A DNA stretch of 64,000 nt from Luzula sylvatica. Lineage: Eukaryota; Streptophyta; Magnoliopsida; Poales; Juncaceae. The stretch lies in the NCBI GenBank assembly GCA_946800325.1, contig OX326960.1, forward strand, positions 50,959,355-51,023,354. The letters run 5' to 3'. The notes below the pieces were generated by a model. It saw nothing but the letters and a program-made list of their open reading frames with translations, made no database searches and was not told the DNA's origin. A program made the position numbers and the translations under genes. Shown here one piece after another: positions 31,583 through 43,586 of the stretch (the stretch's first letter is position 1; every line of letters begins with the position of its first letter).

Positions 31583-34500
31583 CTCGCGGCTTCGGTCATA
31601 TCCAATATATGTCACGTAGCATATATCTACGTTCCCGATTCGACAAACACCTTTGTCCTATGATTAGCAAAACATAATCATCTCCTCGGCTAACGTACTA
31701 GTGTACATGTTCAGTCTATTATCTGATAATGTAAATGCTTCACTCTTAAGCAAACTGAATCATGACTAGGGATGCTTAGAAATGAAACTTTAAGTGTGAC
31801 GGTTTCGCTGCACATAGTCCTCAACTTTGTCGACGTCCACACAAGTTCAAATCAGGGTTCATGTAATCAAATTACACAACCCGCACACAGTTTTCATATA
31901 AGGTAAATGCATACAAATTTAAGTAAGCAAATTTTTTAAAATGCACTCATATGGATTAAGTATTGGGTGATACAACGTTTACCTATGGGTATCTCCATAC
32001 CCACAACCTGCGAGGACTATCGTATTAGATAACTACACTCTACTCTCTTCTTCCTCCTCTAGTCATCGCATGACAGTCACGCGCGACTAGAGAGAGCGGT
32101 TTTGTAAACGGGTCCGCACGTTGCCGCTAGTGTTAATCTTCGTAAGGTTTGGAACATTTCCATATACCTATGATCACATCTTTTCACAAAATTTCACGGA
32201 TCAAATGAAATTTTCTGAGTATTGGCTAGAAGTGGTTGTGACCTCGACATTCTTGGCTTGTACTATTGCGTCTCACGCAATCCACAACCATAAATCCGAT
32301 AACTCGTGACTACTCGAGTTTGGTCATGTATCCTTGATCCATACCGCTTCCTTTTGTGATTCATAACCACAATATACTCGCCTCCGTAAATAGAATTATT
32401 AATTATTGGTCATGTGGAACCTTTCCTCATAACCATGTTTTCGTTTAAGCAAATCATGTACACACTTTGTGATCAAAAGTCGTGCTACATATTTGGACGT
32501 GCCATATTTGGAAACTGTTGTTGTTATAACTCTTTATAACCAACACGTCATCCACACCATTATAGATAAAATAAAATCCTGAATTCTTTCGCAAAGTATT
32601 CAAGGATAAATTTCACCGCTATTAATACAAATCCCGATGGGTTTAAATATACATAACCATTATGGATATATATGTATAACCATTATACATTCACAAGAGT
32701 TAGTCTCATGTAATCGTATTGCATTCAAACTCGTGTGATTCCCTTGGATTTTATTGACGATGAATTAGACGCTTTATGTATATGACGTATATCCACATAC
32801 ATGTCATAGCAGATATAATAAAGCTTCACATCAAATGTAAATCATCATATTATTACTTTTCGCTCTGCTTGATGTCTCACATCGAGCCGTAGAAAATTTC
32901 TGCCATTCGACATTTCGATTTAACTCCGCCAAGGAGTTATATGTTGAAAACCATTTTCAACAATATGTCGATATACGTGCAATAATATAGAACGAGGAAC
33001 TTCTTAGATCTATCCTATAGATCTTCATGCTTAATTCATAAGCGGTCTCGCCTAAATTCTTTGTCATTACAAGAAATATAACGCGGCTCTCACTAACCTT
33101 CATGTGTCCACAAAGTTTCCATTCGTTTCGACAATTTTAAAACAGTTTATAACTTCGTCAAAACGAATATTCCAATTCCGAGAAGCTTTCTGTAATCCAT
33201 CATATGGATCGTTAAAGCGTGCATATCTTATCACCGATTCTTATGAATCGACAAAACCGTAAGGTTGTGTCAAGTACACATCCTTTCAAAAATTTCTGTC
33301 AAGAAATTCGGTTTTGACATCCATTTTGCCACATCACATAGTCATAATATGTGACCATGGTAAGCAAAATTTCGAGAATGTGAAAGCATGGCAACATGCG
33401 AAAACGTTTCTTCATAGTCTCACTATGAATTGCATGAAACTCTTCGCTACAAGCCTCGCTTTACATATATGCGTATTCCTATCCGTGTCAGTTCTCATCT
33501 TGAAAACCCATTGACATTTCACGGGTCTAACCCGGATAGTAATGAAATCAAGTTCTAAATTTGATAATTTACACGGATCGAATCTCATATTTCATGGCAT
33601 CTTGCCATATGGAATCTTTATTTTTCATAGCATCCTTGTAGAATATCTAATCATCATATGATTTCGATTTATCATCATTAGCCACGACAAATCCGTATTT
33701 ATCGGCTTATGATATAGCCTACTTGATCTATAAAAAATTCCTTTGTGTGTTCGACTCGTATTCATCAACTCTTGATGAAGTCGTGTCAACTTTCATCGGC
33801 TCAATGTTCATTTTTTCATATCTCGAACTCTTTCAAGATTTATTCTACTCCCACTAGCCCGCGTAGAGATAAATGACATCAAGTTCCAAACTTGTGCGCA
33901 TTATGTCCTCCTCCAAGAAGGCATCTCTTCGAGCCACGAAAATCTCATTTTCGTCGGGACGTCAGAACTAATATCCTTTAGTTTCATTAAGGATACATCA
34001 TAAACGAACAATTTTTCAGATTTGGGATTGAGTTTAATCGAAACAAATTTCGAAATATACTCACATCCTCAAATCCGTATAAATAACAACTTCGGAACCA
34101 TTCCGATCCATATCTCATATGGCATCTTTTGTACCGATTAGAAGGTTTATGGTCCATATCATATATGCAACCATTCATTAGTGCCGCTGTCTCAAGGGCG
34201 TATCCCCAAAATATTTTTGGGAGATCCGTTTGACTTATCATTTATTGAACCATGTCCAGCATGCGTTCAATTCCTCTTTTCGGACACATCTCAATGTTCC
34301 AAAATGAAAATAATCGTGAAACGATTTCACAATCATGAATGATAATCAATATTTATAACTCAAATATCGCCTCTTCGATCCTATCGAATTGCGTAGCTCA
34401 AATACTTGCCTCCTCGATCCTATCAAAAGGGCTTTGATTTTCTTGCTAAGTCGATTTTGTATTTTTGTTTTTGAAACCCTTTGAACCTTTCCAAAAATCT

Positions 34501-37044
34501 CCGTTGCGGCACGCATTAAACAGATATTATCATATCAACTTTAATCGTCCGTAAACGTAACAAAATACCGATAGCCTCCTCTTGCCTCGGAATTTATCGG
34601 ATCTTTTACATCTTAATGTAATTTCCAATAATTCGTTGAATCTTTCTCCAACCATTGGAGAATGATGCACTTTGTCGTCTTTGCCTAATAAATAAGTATC
34701 GCGTTTAACCAATTGAATCTAATTAGATTGATTCTAGCAATCCATCATATGGAATCTAGATACGCGTATCTCCTTTATATGGCCATGACGGCAACGCCAA
34801 AAGAAGCAATCAACCTCTAGGTTTAATCCTCCTCGGATTTCACCGTTCTTTGAGTCATTAGTTTGGACAACTCTTTGTCCGAACTTTCTGTTTGGAAAAC
34901 ATTTTCCCAAAATACCATTAGACATTTATTTCTTTCGATCCCGCCTTTGAATTACAAGGACATCCACGCATCTCTATGCTTCGGATTCCCCGGACACTCC
35001 AAGCATCTCCTATTCAAATTTACATCCCATCACATGCAATTTCGTGAGCGAATGCATATGATATTTGGTCACGAAGATCAAATCTCGTTCGATTTCTTCT
35101 TAAAGTTTATCGAAGCCGGCTTTCTCTAAAGCCAAAGCCTCGAGCCCTGAATCTACCATTTCCGTGTCCAACACTTTCCTTTAAGTTTGAGAACTATTCT
35201 TTAACTATCAAGGTTAATCATGGTAATTCCGGCCCAAAAGCCATGTATCATATCGATCTCATCGATATATTTGGTGTTGCTAGAAAACATAATTCTAAAT
35301 GGATGATGAAGATTAAACTCCTAACCGTGCGTACTTAATCTATATGCTTACATGATGAATATATGAATAGTGTTATTTTATCGAATCGATAACCCTCATA
35401 CCGATACGGGACTCCAAGTCCATAACACCCAAGATCCATATTTCGCAGTCCTCCCATAAGTGACTATGGCCGACAAATAGGATCTCGCTTATTTATGTAG
35501 GATTATTATCCAATCGTATCATATACGACTCTTGAACCTTTATAGAATTTCGGTGATGGATCGTATCATATACAATCCCAATTCCGTGTGTGCATTCTAT
35601 CTATGCCCCGAACTCTAATCGGATTAGCTTGGACGGTTAAGTCACAACCATATCCAACGTATCGTTCAATTGAACTACTCACGTGCCCGACTATGGTCTG
35701 AACCCACGTGAGTCCCCAATTAACGCTTACCACCCGCATCAATACATACAATAATACGTGCCCGACTATGACCTAAAACCACGCATTATGTCATACCAAT
35801 CTCGATGGATGTGGACATGGAAGGTATTTCCACGACTTAAATATTATGAGGGATCATGCCTATGCATGTTGAAATAATTCGTGACATAATCATATTATAT
35901 CACTATCACAAGATTTCTAAATGCATATGATTTATTTAGGGAGACTAATTATTCTAAATAAATACTAATCTATATGCTAGTATGATTGAATTAATTGATT
36001 AGAGATAAAGATAGGCCTAAAGGTATGTATATCTCATATATACCTTTTCAAACAGAAAACTGCATACACCCTTTCAGTAATTTGTCAGAACGAATATGGT
36101 AAATTCCTCTGACAGAAAATCAACTAACACAAAAGTTGTAGATAATCTTATTATCTTTCCAACCCAAGTTGGCCCAGCCCAATTGGAGTTCGGACCCGAA
36201 CGTTACGGCCGTTTTACTGACTATATGTCAAACTGTCGCACCCTTTCGGTATTTCATTAGAACGACACTTATTCTTCGCTCAAATGAAATATATTACAAC
36301 ATGAAAGTTCTAGATAATCTTATTATCTAACTAACGCAATTTGAACCATTCAAATCGAAATTTCCTACTGAAAGTTATACCAGTTTTAGTAAAATACGAA
36401 CGAACGAAAAGGTAAGTATATCCAATAGACACCTTTCCAACCAGAAAACTACAGACACCTTTTCAGTATTCTGTTCAAACGAAAATATTAAATTGTTCCA
36501 ACCGACTTTGAACGTGAACGAACGTTCTAGATAATCTTATTATCTAACTAACCCAATTAGCTTGGACTCAATTGGAGTTTCGATACGACATATACGGACG
36601 TTTTAGTCTCTGTATGTCAAACAGTCGCACCCTTTCAGTATTCCATAAAAACGACACTGATAATTCGTTCAAATGAAAAAACTTTCTGTATCAAAGTCAT
36701 GAATAATCTCATTATCTAACTATGGCAAGTTGATTCAATCAATTTGGAGTTTCCCACTGAAAATTATCTTAGTTTTACTCACTGTTTCGTATTCTAATTT
36801 TCTGCAGATTTTGCCGTTTCTTCCGTTTTCGCTCGTTTCTAAAACGATAAATCATGAAACTTTTTCACGATAATTCCTAGATACTCTCAATCAACTTTTG
36901 ATTGATCTCTAGTGAATTCTACTTGTGATTTTTAACGAAATTGGAATCTCTATATCTATCATCATGCAAACGGGTACGAACTTTGATAATCCGTGCGTAT
37001 ATCGAATATACGACTATGATTCGACCCTCGAATCGATGGTGATC
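31583..37044 (-). pseudogene. Copia-1 internal region: decayed gag-pol
   Basis: Minus-strand Copia remains read from right to left, too mutated to give long frames. Recognisable pieces: an RNase H tail near 32090 (NVADPFTK-like), reverse transcriptase blocks at about 33100-33500 (where the DNA parallels 7380-7620), an integrase end at 34241-33987 (SQTDLPKIFWGYALETAA then drift), and leader-like DNA around 35300-35960. No catalytic motif is complete, although the LTRs of this element are still nearly alike. Confidence 0.6.
36000..36800 (-). repeat. Two to three degenerate LTR-U3-like repeats inside the Copia-1 leader
   Basis: The blocks AAAGTTGTAGATAATCTTAT, CCCAATTGGAGTTCG and GTCAAACTGTCGCACCCTTTC of the Copia-1 LTR (37740-37900) recur at about 36130-36260, partly again at 36300-36370, and at 36520-36650. 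This is a tandem series of LTR-derived segments just downstream of the primer site. Confidence 0.65.
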
Positions 37045-37056
37045 GCTCTGATATCA
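37045..37056 (-). other. Primer-binding site of Copia-1
   Basis: Minus strand TGATATCAGAGC, one mismatch to the initiator-Met site, directly next to the 5' LTR. Confidence 0.75.
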
Positions 37057-37057
37057 C

Positions 37058-38070
37058 TGTTCGATATTCCACCCTGCCCCGGGCCCGCGCAGTGGATATG
37101 TAGGCCCGGTCCGGTTCCCCGATTCCCGAGATCACGCCATGACTTCGACGGGTACGATGCAAATAAGAAGATTAGATTCATACCAGTGCAAAATTGATTG
37201 CACATGAAGGGTTGATTGCTATTCTTCTTTTCCGTGTCACGTTGGTGACAATCCGCGCGTCCCACACCATGCGTCTTTCACCGTTCGTTAACGTCGCCGA
37301 TTCACTCGATTTCGTCTCCGATAGAAATTACTCGTTCAAATCGATCACAACCGAAAGAGCCCCAATCGTGACTCCTCTACGTGTATCCACCTTGACTCGT
37401 AAGACGTCGGTCATGGGTGCAACTGTCTAGACGATGCACCGGCGAACTTGGTTGATTGTTTGATTCTCTATACCGGAAAACATCTTTTCACGGTTTCTCT
37501 CTCTTTACACCATTTCTCTCTCTAGAAAGTTGTCTTACAATTCTCTGGAATATTCTGAATTAATTAACTGAAATGAACCACACCAGATGAGAGAGAATTA
37601 TCCTATTTATTTCACATAGGATTATGATGGGCCAAAAGACATGTATATCCAATATACACTCTTTCACACAGAAAGTTGCATGTATCTGTCCAGTATTCTG
37701 TCCATACTAAATTGGTAAATTCCTCTGACAGAAAATAAATCAACACGAAAGTTGTAGATAATCTTATTATCTACACGACCCAATTTGGCCCGGCCCAATT
37801 GGAGTTCGTATGCAAAAGTTATGACTGTTTTACTAACTGTATGTCAAACTGTTGCACCATTTCGGTATTTCATATAAACGACACTAATACTTCGTTCATA
37901 TTAAATATATTTCTATATGAAGGTTGTAGATAATCTTATTATCTATCTAACCCAATTTGAACCATTCAAATTGGATTTTCCTATTGAAAGATATGACCAC
38001 GAATGTACGCTTATATTCGTTTATCCTTGTGTACACTTTTACGGTTGATCATGAAACTGTATTTCCTTCA
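37058..38070 (-). repeat. Copia-1 5' LTR
   Basis: 1013 bp. Outside an insertion/deletion of about 150 bp (37285-37440) it is 97-98 % identical by eye to 7742-8602. Confidence 0.85.
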
Positions 38071-38075
38071 CATAA

Positions 38076-40425
38076 TTCATGGCCAACACATCATCATCGT
38101 TAGTCACGAGAAATCCAAATCTCTCGGGCTTTTGATGATTCCTATTAGATCTACGACGTGGTTCTTGTGTCACCTTTTCTGATTCTCCAATATTTGGTGA
38201 ATCCGAAACATCTTCCATCTCATGCAGTTTGGGTATCTTGAACTTCTTCAAGATCAACCCTACTCTCACTAGCTCTCTTGGAAATGAACTCCTTCTTTAA
38301 GAAGACTCCATTTCTAGCTACGAAAATCCTATTTTCAGAGAGGATGTAAAAGTAGTATCATGTAGTTTCCTTAGGATATCCCACAAATAAATATTTATGC
38401 GATTTGGGTCAAAGCTTATCTGACATCATGCGTTTAGCATATGCCTCGCAATCCCAAATCTTCAGAAAAGACAAACTCGCAGTTCTTCCTGTCCATATCT
38501 CATATGGAATCTTTTCTACGGACTTAGATGGAATTCTATTCAGTACGAATACGGCTGTTTCAAGGGCATAACCCCAAAACGATTTTGGGAGATCGGTTTG
38601 ACTCATCATCGATCGAACCATGTCTAACAAAGTACGATTTCTCCTCTCATAAACACCATTCCGTTGAGGTGTACCGGATGAAGTTAATTGTGAAGCAATT
38701 CCACAATCTCTTAGATAGTCATCAAAATCTTGGCTCAAATATTCACCACCTCGATCGGATCGAATGGCCTTTATTTTTCTTGCCTAGTAGATTATGTACT
38801 TAATTCTTAAAATCTTTGAACCTTTCAAACGATTTTGACTTTTGCCTCTTCAAGTAGATAAACTCATATCTACTATAGTCATCAGTAAAAGTAATAACGT
38901 ATCTATAACCTCATCTGTCCTCCATGCTCATTGGGCCACATACATCAGTATGTATGAGCTCCAACAAATCACTTGATATTTTCTACAACATTTGAGAAAG
39001 GTTTCTTAGTCATCTTGCCTAACAAACAAGACTCACATGTCTCATATGATCTCATATCAAATTAATCTAAAAGTCCATCAGTATGGAGTTTAAAAATGTG
39101 TTTCTCATTTATGTGGCCTAAACGACAATGCCAGAAGTAGGTTTGATTATTAACATTAGTCATTCTCTTTTCGGTATTGATATTATATTTGGATTTGTAA
39201 TTATTCAGATCTAGCACATAGAGTCAATTTTCTAATGAAACACTTCCATAGAAAACGTTTCCTTTATAGATAGTACAATTATTATCTTCTATGACAAACT
39301 TGCAACCATCCAAAGATAATATTGAAATAGAAATAATATTTATGTTCATAACAGGTACATAACAACAATTGTTCAATTCTAATACAAATCCATTAGGTAA
39401 AGTTAAATGATAATTTCCTACGGCTAATGCGGCAACTCTAGCTCCATTTCCCACATGTACGTTCATTTCACCTTTAGTTAATTTTCTTCTACTTTGCAGT
39501 GCCTGCATATCTCTACATATGTGAGTACCACATCTGGTTTCTAATACCCAATTTGTCAAAGTAGATAAATTAATTTCAATATCCGAGACACTTGCTGAAA
39601 CTGTTTTTCTTCTTCTTTACTTCTTCTAAGTAAACTGGGTAGATTCTTTTCAAATGTCCATCCTTATGACAATGGAAACAAGTGCTCGGTTCAGATTTCT
39701 TGATCTTAGGTTTGGGCAACACCTTGCCTTTACCAATATTGTTCTTGTCTATGAACTTCTTCTGGAACTTTCCCTTTTGAACAATCAAAACTTCATTGGC
39801 ATCGGATGCCTTGAACTCTCTGGATTTATTTGTAGCTTCAAAATTCTTGAGCATACCACGTAATTCCGGAATCATTTTATCCATATAGTGCATGTTATAG
39901 TTTGAGACAAACTGTGCGAAATTCGGAGTCGGGGACTCAAGAATCAAGTCGGTTTCCATCTCGTGGCTGACTTTCGCACCTAGTTTCTCAAGATGATCGA
40001 CATACCCTTTCATCTTCAAAACATGTGCACTCACATATGTACCAAAGGCCATTTTGCAGTTGAACAACGATTTGTGGGTGTTAAACCTTTCAAGTCTGGT
40101 TTGCTCTTGGAACATTTTCTTGAGCTGTTTGTTCATAACATATGCATACGAATCCACAAATTGCTTTTGAAGATCCGATGACATAGTTGCCAACATGAGA
40201 CATGTAACTTCAACATTATCATCTATGAACTTTTAATAATATTCTTGGTCCACATGGTCTGCATCTGCTGGTGGTTCAGTTGGAAGAGGCTCATCAAGAA
40301 CATAACCTTTATGTTCGGCCCTAAAAACAATTCTTAGATTTCGCTCCCAATCCAGAAAGTTCTTACCATTCAACTTCTCCTTCTCAAGGAGAGATCACAA
40401 ATTTAAACTGTTTGAGGACATTTTT
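38076..40425 (-). pseudogene. Copia-2 gag, protease and integrase (decayed 5' part)
   Basis: Read right to left: gag from about 40425 with an early stop, gag body and zinc knuckle at 40196-39576 (CFHCHKDGHLKRIY; the last Cys is Tyr), protease at 39559-39224 where the catalytic DTG reads ETR, integrase end at 38738-38409 (GTPQRNGVYERRNRTLLDMV), and the linker to reverse transcriptase at 38269-38076. Frameshifts separate the segments. It continues on the far side of Copia-1 at 7741. Inactive. Confidence 0.85.
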
Positions 40426-40690
40426 CTACATGGAATAAAATGTGCAAAATTAGTACATTGATAGATGATAACTTTTATATTTTAGTTAATTTAAAATACT
40501 CCCACTATTTTTATCAAATCAACAACCCTGCATGTGCTGATTCGGATACATTCCAACTACGTGTACCATAGTGGCTCAAGATCCATATTTCGCAAAATCC
40601 TAAGGGTGCTTTGGCTCGTCTCTGAATTCTGTTATTTAGGTAGGATCAAATTCAATTGCATCTCCATGCAACTCTTAAAGTCTTTTAGAA
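40426..40690 (-). other. Copia-2 leader, truncated
   Basis: Non-coding DNA upstream of gag; CAAGATCCATATTTCGCA at about 40579 also occurs in Copia-1 (35431-35448). No LTR or primer site follows. At about 40690 the sequence switches to plus-strand Copia-3. Confidence 0.5.
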
Positions 40691-40694
40691 ATGA

Positions 40695-41371
40695 TTAAGG
40701 ATATATTTCTCATGTATGATAGGGTGGAGGACGAATCGATAATAAAGAGTTATACCGACGGCAATTTTCAAACATGTACCGCATCTTTCGATCACGAAGT
40801 GGGTACGTGTTTTGCTTAAAAGAAGGCACTGTTGTATGTAAAAGGTAACTAATTCTACTACGGAATTAGAGTATATTGCGGCTTACGAAGCCGCAATGGA
40901 AGCGGTATGGATCAAGGAGTTGATCACACTCGGGGTAGTCCCGAGTAATCAGATTCTATGGTTGTGTATTGCGATAATCGAAATAGCACATGCCAAGGAA
41001 CCGAAGTCGCATCATCGCTCCAAGCTTATACTCAAGAAATTTCACTTGAACTATGAAATTTTGTAAAAGAAGGATGTGATCATAGGTATAGGATTGCCAA
41101 TAGTAGGAACGTAGCGGAACCATTTACAAAAACCGTTCTCTCTAGTCAAGCAGATACCTAGAAGAGGAAGAGATTTGAGGTAGTTATTTAATATGATAGT
41201 CCTCGCATGTTATAGTTGTAAACGTTGCATCAACCAATACTTATTCTATATTAGTGCATTTTCAAAATTTTATAATTCTTTAAATTTTAATGGCATTTCA
41301 CTTATATGAAAATTGTGTGCGTGGTTATGTAATTTGATTAGATGAACCTTGATTTATATCTTGTGTGAGCG
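40695..41371 (+). pseudogene. Copia-3 RNase H remnant (5'-truncated element)
   Basis: Plus-strand reading gives broken matches to Copia RNase H: SYTDGNFQTC near 40750, a VVYCDN-like block near 40960-40980 and NVAEPFTKT near 41108-41135, with stops between. Everything upstream of RNase H is missing. The 3' non-coding region is split by the hAT element at 41372 and by B3. Confidence 0.65.
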
Positions 41372-42875
41372 CAGGCCCGACCCTGATGCACTGCCAATGT
41401 GGCAGCCGTCACAGGCCTCCATTTCCAAATAGGCCTCCCTTTTTTACGCGATTACCATCAGTCCCTCTCCTACAAACCCTAGCGACGATCGCTTGTGTGT
41501 TCTGTGCTTGCCGCCGCGACCTGAACGTACAACTGCGACGCGACTGCGACGCGATGCAGCAGCCTGCGACGACGACAGGGGCCAGGGAGAGTGCAGAGTG
41601 CCTCTCCTCTTCGAATTCCAACGGAGCTTGAAGCCACCTTCAGCTTCGTTCAGGCTGAGATTGGAAAGCCTCAATTCCGTGCGCCTCATAAGGGTGTTTG
41701 ATCTGTCTGATTCCAACGGAGATGAGTTCATCGCTGTCGAGGAACTCGCCGATGCACTTGCAAAGCTCGGTCTCACTACCGATCTGACTGAGCTTTCATC
41801 TACTGTCTCTGGATTCATTCTCCCCGGTGCAATCGGTCTCGATTACGATGGTTTCCAGGTAATTTTCTCGAAAGATAGTTTCTTTATTGATAATTTTTGT
41901 CTGAAGTTGTTGTATGATATCAATTCGTGCGAGTTCTTTTTAAATGTGTCTGTTATATCTGGTTTTGTTTTGCCCGGTACCATCATCCTGTGATTTCTGG
42001 TAATTGTTGCATGAAATCACTTGATTTTCGTACCAAAATACTGAATTGTACCTTAACACACGAATAATTCTTCTGTACAAGTATTTTTCTCGTTCTTATA
42101 AAATCAGTTGGTACGGTAAATATTAAATTATTTTTTTCCTGGTACTGTAAAATTGTTGTGTACATGTATAATTTGTGAGCTAGATCCTTAAAATTGGTCG
42201 ATACCGTCACAAATTTTCATTTAATTAATATGATAATTTCAGACTCTCCATCGATCCATAGGAGATGCGCTGTTCGGTACCGACACATTGGACTAATCCG
42301 AAACGGCCGGTACGGAGGACGAGGACATGAGAGAAGCATTCAACGTGTTCGACGAAGACGGAGACGGGTTCATATCCGCAAAGGAATTAAAAACTGTTTT
42401 GGAGAACTTGGGTCTGGCAGAAGGGGAAACCATGGACCGAGTTCAGCTCATGATTTGCTCCGTGGACCGGGATCACAACGGACTCGTCGATTTTGTCGAG
42501 TTCAAGTCCATGATGAAGAGCATTGATGTCGAGAGCTCTTACTTGACTCGTTTTCCTTGAATTAACGATAGATATTTATTTCCCAAAATATCGTTTTTAT
42601 CCTTCTAAAATAATTATCAGTTTCGCCCTTGTGCAAATTTCATCTTCAATTTTGCTATTTGCTAGTCAATTTTCGATTTTTCAGCAACATATTTCAATTT
42701 GGGTTCAATTAGCAAATTCAAAGTTTTCAAGAAAATTTCAATAATTACATAAGAGTATTTATGTATATTTTTAACTAATTTGAACATTTTTTTTGTAATA
42801 GAAGTACGATTTTTTTATTTCATGGTCTCGTGACAACATCCGTCATAGGCCTCCAAAATCTCAGGACCGGCCCTG
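41372..42875. mobile_element. hAT-type non-autonomous element carrying a captured EF-hand gene
   Basis: Ends CAGGCCCGACCCTGA (41372) and, inverted, CAGGGCCGGTCCTGA (42875 back to 42861), flanked by an 8-bp duplication TGTGAGCG (41364-41371 and 42876-42883). Eight-bp duplications and CAGGG-type ends are typical of the hAT superfamily. The 1.5-kb interior encodes no transposase and instead contains a calmodulin-like gene with an intron. Confidence 0.8.
41493..42560 (+). pseudogene. Captured calmodulin-like (CML42/43-type) gene, two exons, premature stop
   Basis: Exon 1 is open from 41493; resemblance to CML42-type calcium sensors starts about 41637 (SASFRLRLESLNSVRLIRVF). It contains an EF-hand loop DSNGDEFIAVEE and ends at CAG|GT (41858/41859). 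The intron 41859-42242 ends TTTCAG. Exon 2 continues in frame and carries EF-hand loops [12 protein letters not shown] and [12 protein letters not shown], ending at 42560. A TAA at 42294-42296 in the linker between the EF-hand pairs interrupts the frame, and the 5' part before 41637 is not CML-like. It lies wholly inside the hAT element, so it is a transduplicated gene copy. The three loops still have their calcium-ligand acidic residues. Confidence 0.75.
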
Positions 42876-42883
42876 TGTGAGCG

Positions 42884-43335
42884 TCTACATAATATGTGAT
42901 TATGTTAAGTAAAACCGTCAAACTTAAAAGTTATATTTCAAAAATATCCCTAGTCACGATTAGGATACTTATGTCATAAGTATATCTATTATATGATAAT
43001 ATACTAACGTGTACACTAGTATATTCGCCGAGGTGATGATTATGTTTTGCTAATCACATGACAAAGTTGTTCTTCGAATCAGGAATATAGATACACATTG
43101 TGACTTGATCAAAAGTACGAGACCATGACATGGTTTAGTCATTGTAGATGAAATCATAACGAATAGGGTTTTAGTTCTTCATACTTGAGGTGATCATGGA
43201 TCATTTTGCATGCGTAGCATGATACTAATTAGATATGATCTTCCGTAGATACTTAGATATGACATATATCATGGATTATTGTAGATAGGATCATTATCGG
43301 GTATTGTACTTAGATAGGATCATACTTAGATAGGA
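42884..43335 (+). other. Copia-3 3' non-coding region, first part
   Basis: Matches the post-pol blocks of the other Copia copies, for example GTTCTTCATACTTGAG near 43170 (63070 in Copia-4) and GAGACCATGACATGGTTTAG near 43120 (the B1 target region in Copia-1). Continues after B3 at 46330. Confidence 0.65.
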
Positions 43336-43586
43336 TCTAACATGGACAGAGTGCATCAAACCCCGATGACGAAGATGATGGCGACACCAGCCCCGATGAA
43401 GAAAATTTCTAAAACCCCTAACCTCACCATCGTCTCTCACTAGACCTAGAAACTATCTATTTTAGTATTTTGAAAATTATGTTTGTGTTTTGCATTTTTA
43501 AATCTATGTACGATGTGAACTTGTTTTTGTGCTTTTTCATGTTGTGTGAAACTTATCTTGAATTTAAATGATATTATTGTATGGAA

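Larger units (their letters stand above)
7742..38070 (-). mobile_element. Copia-1: LTR retrotransposon inserted in Copia-2 pol, itself carrying B1, C and B2
   Basis: Minus-strand element bounded by LTRs 37058-38070 (5') and 7742-8602 (3') and by the 5-bp target duplication CATAA at 7737-7741 and 38071-38075. The primer site next to the 5' LTR reads TGATATCAGAGC, one mismatch from the usual plant Copia site for initiator-Met tRNA. The polypurine tract GAGTGGGAGAC abuts the 3' LTR. Without nested elements it is about 8 kb. Its LTRs are only a few percent apart while its internal coding region is badly decayed, suggesting a copy mobilised in trans. Confidence 0.85.
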
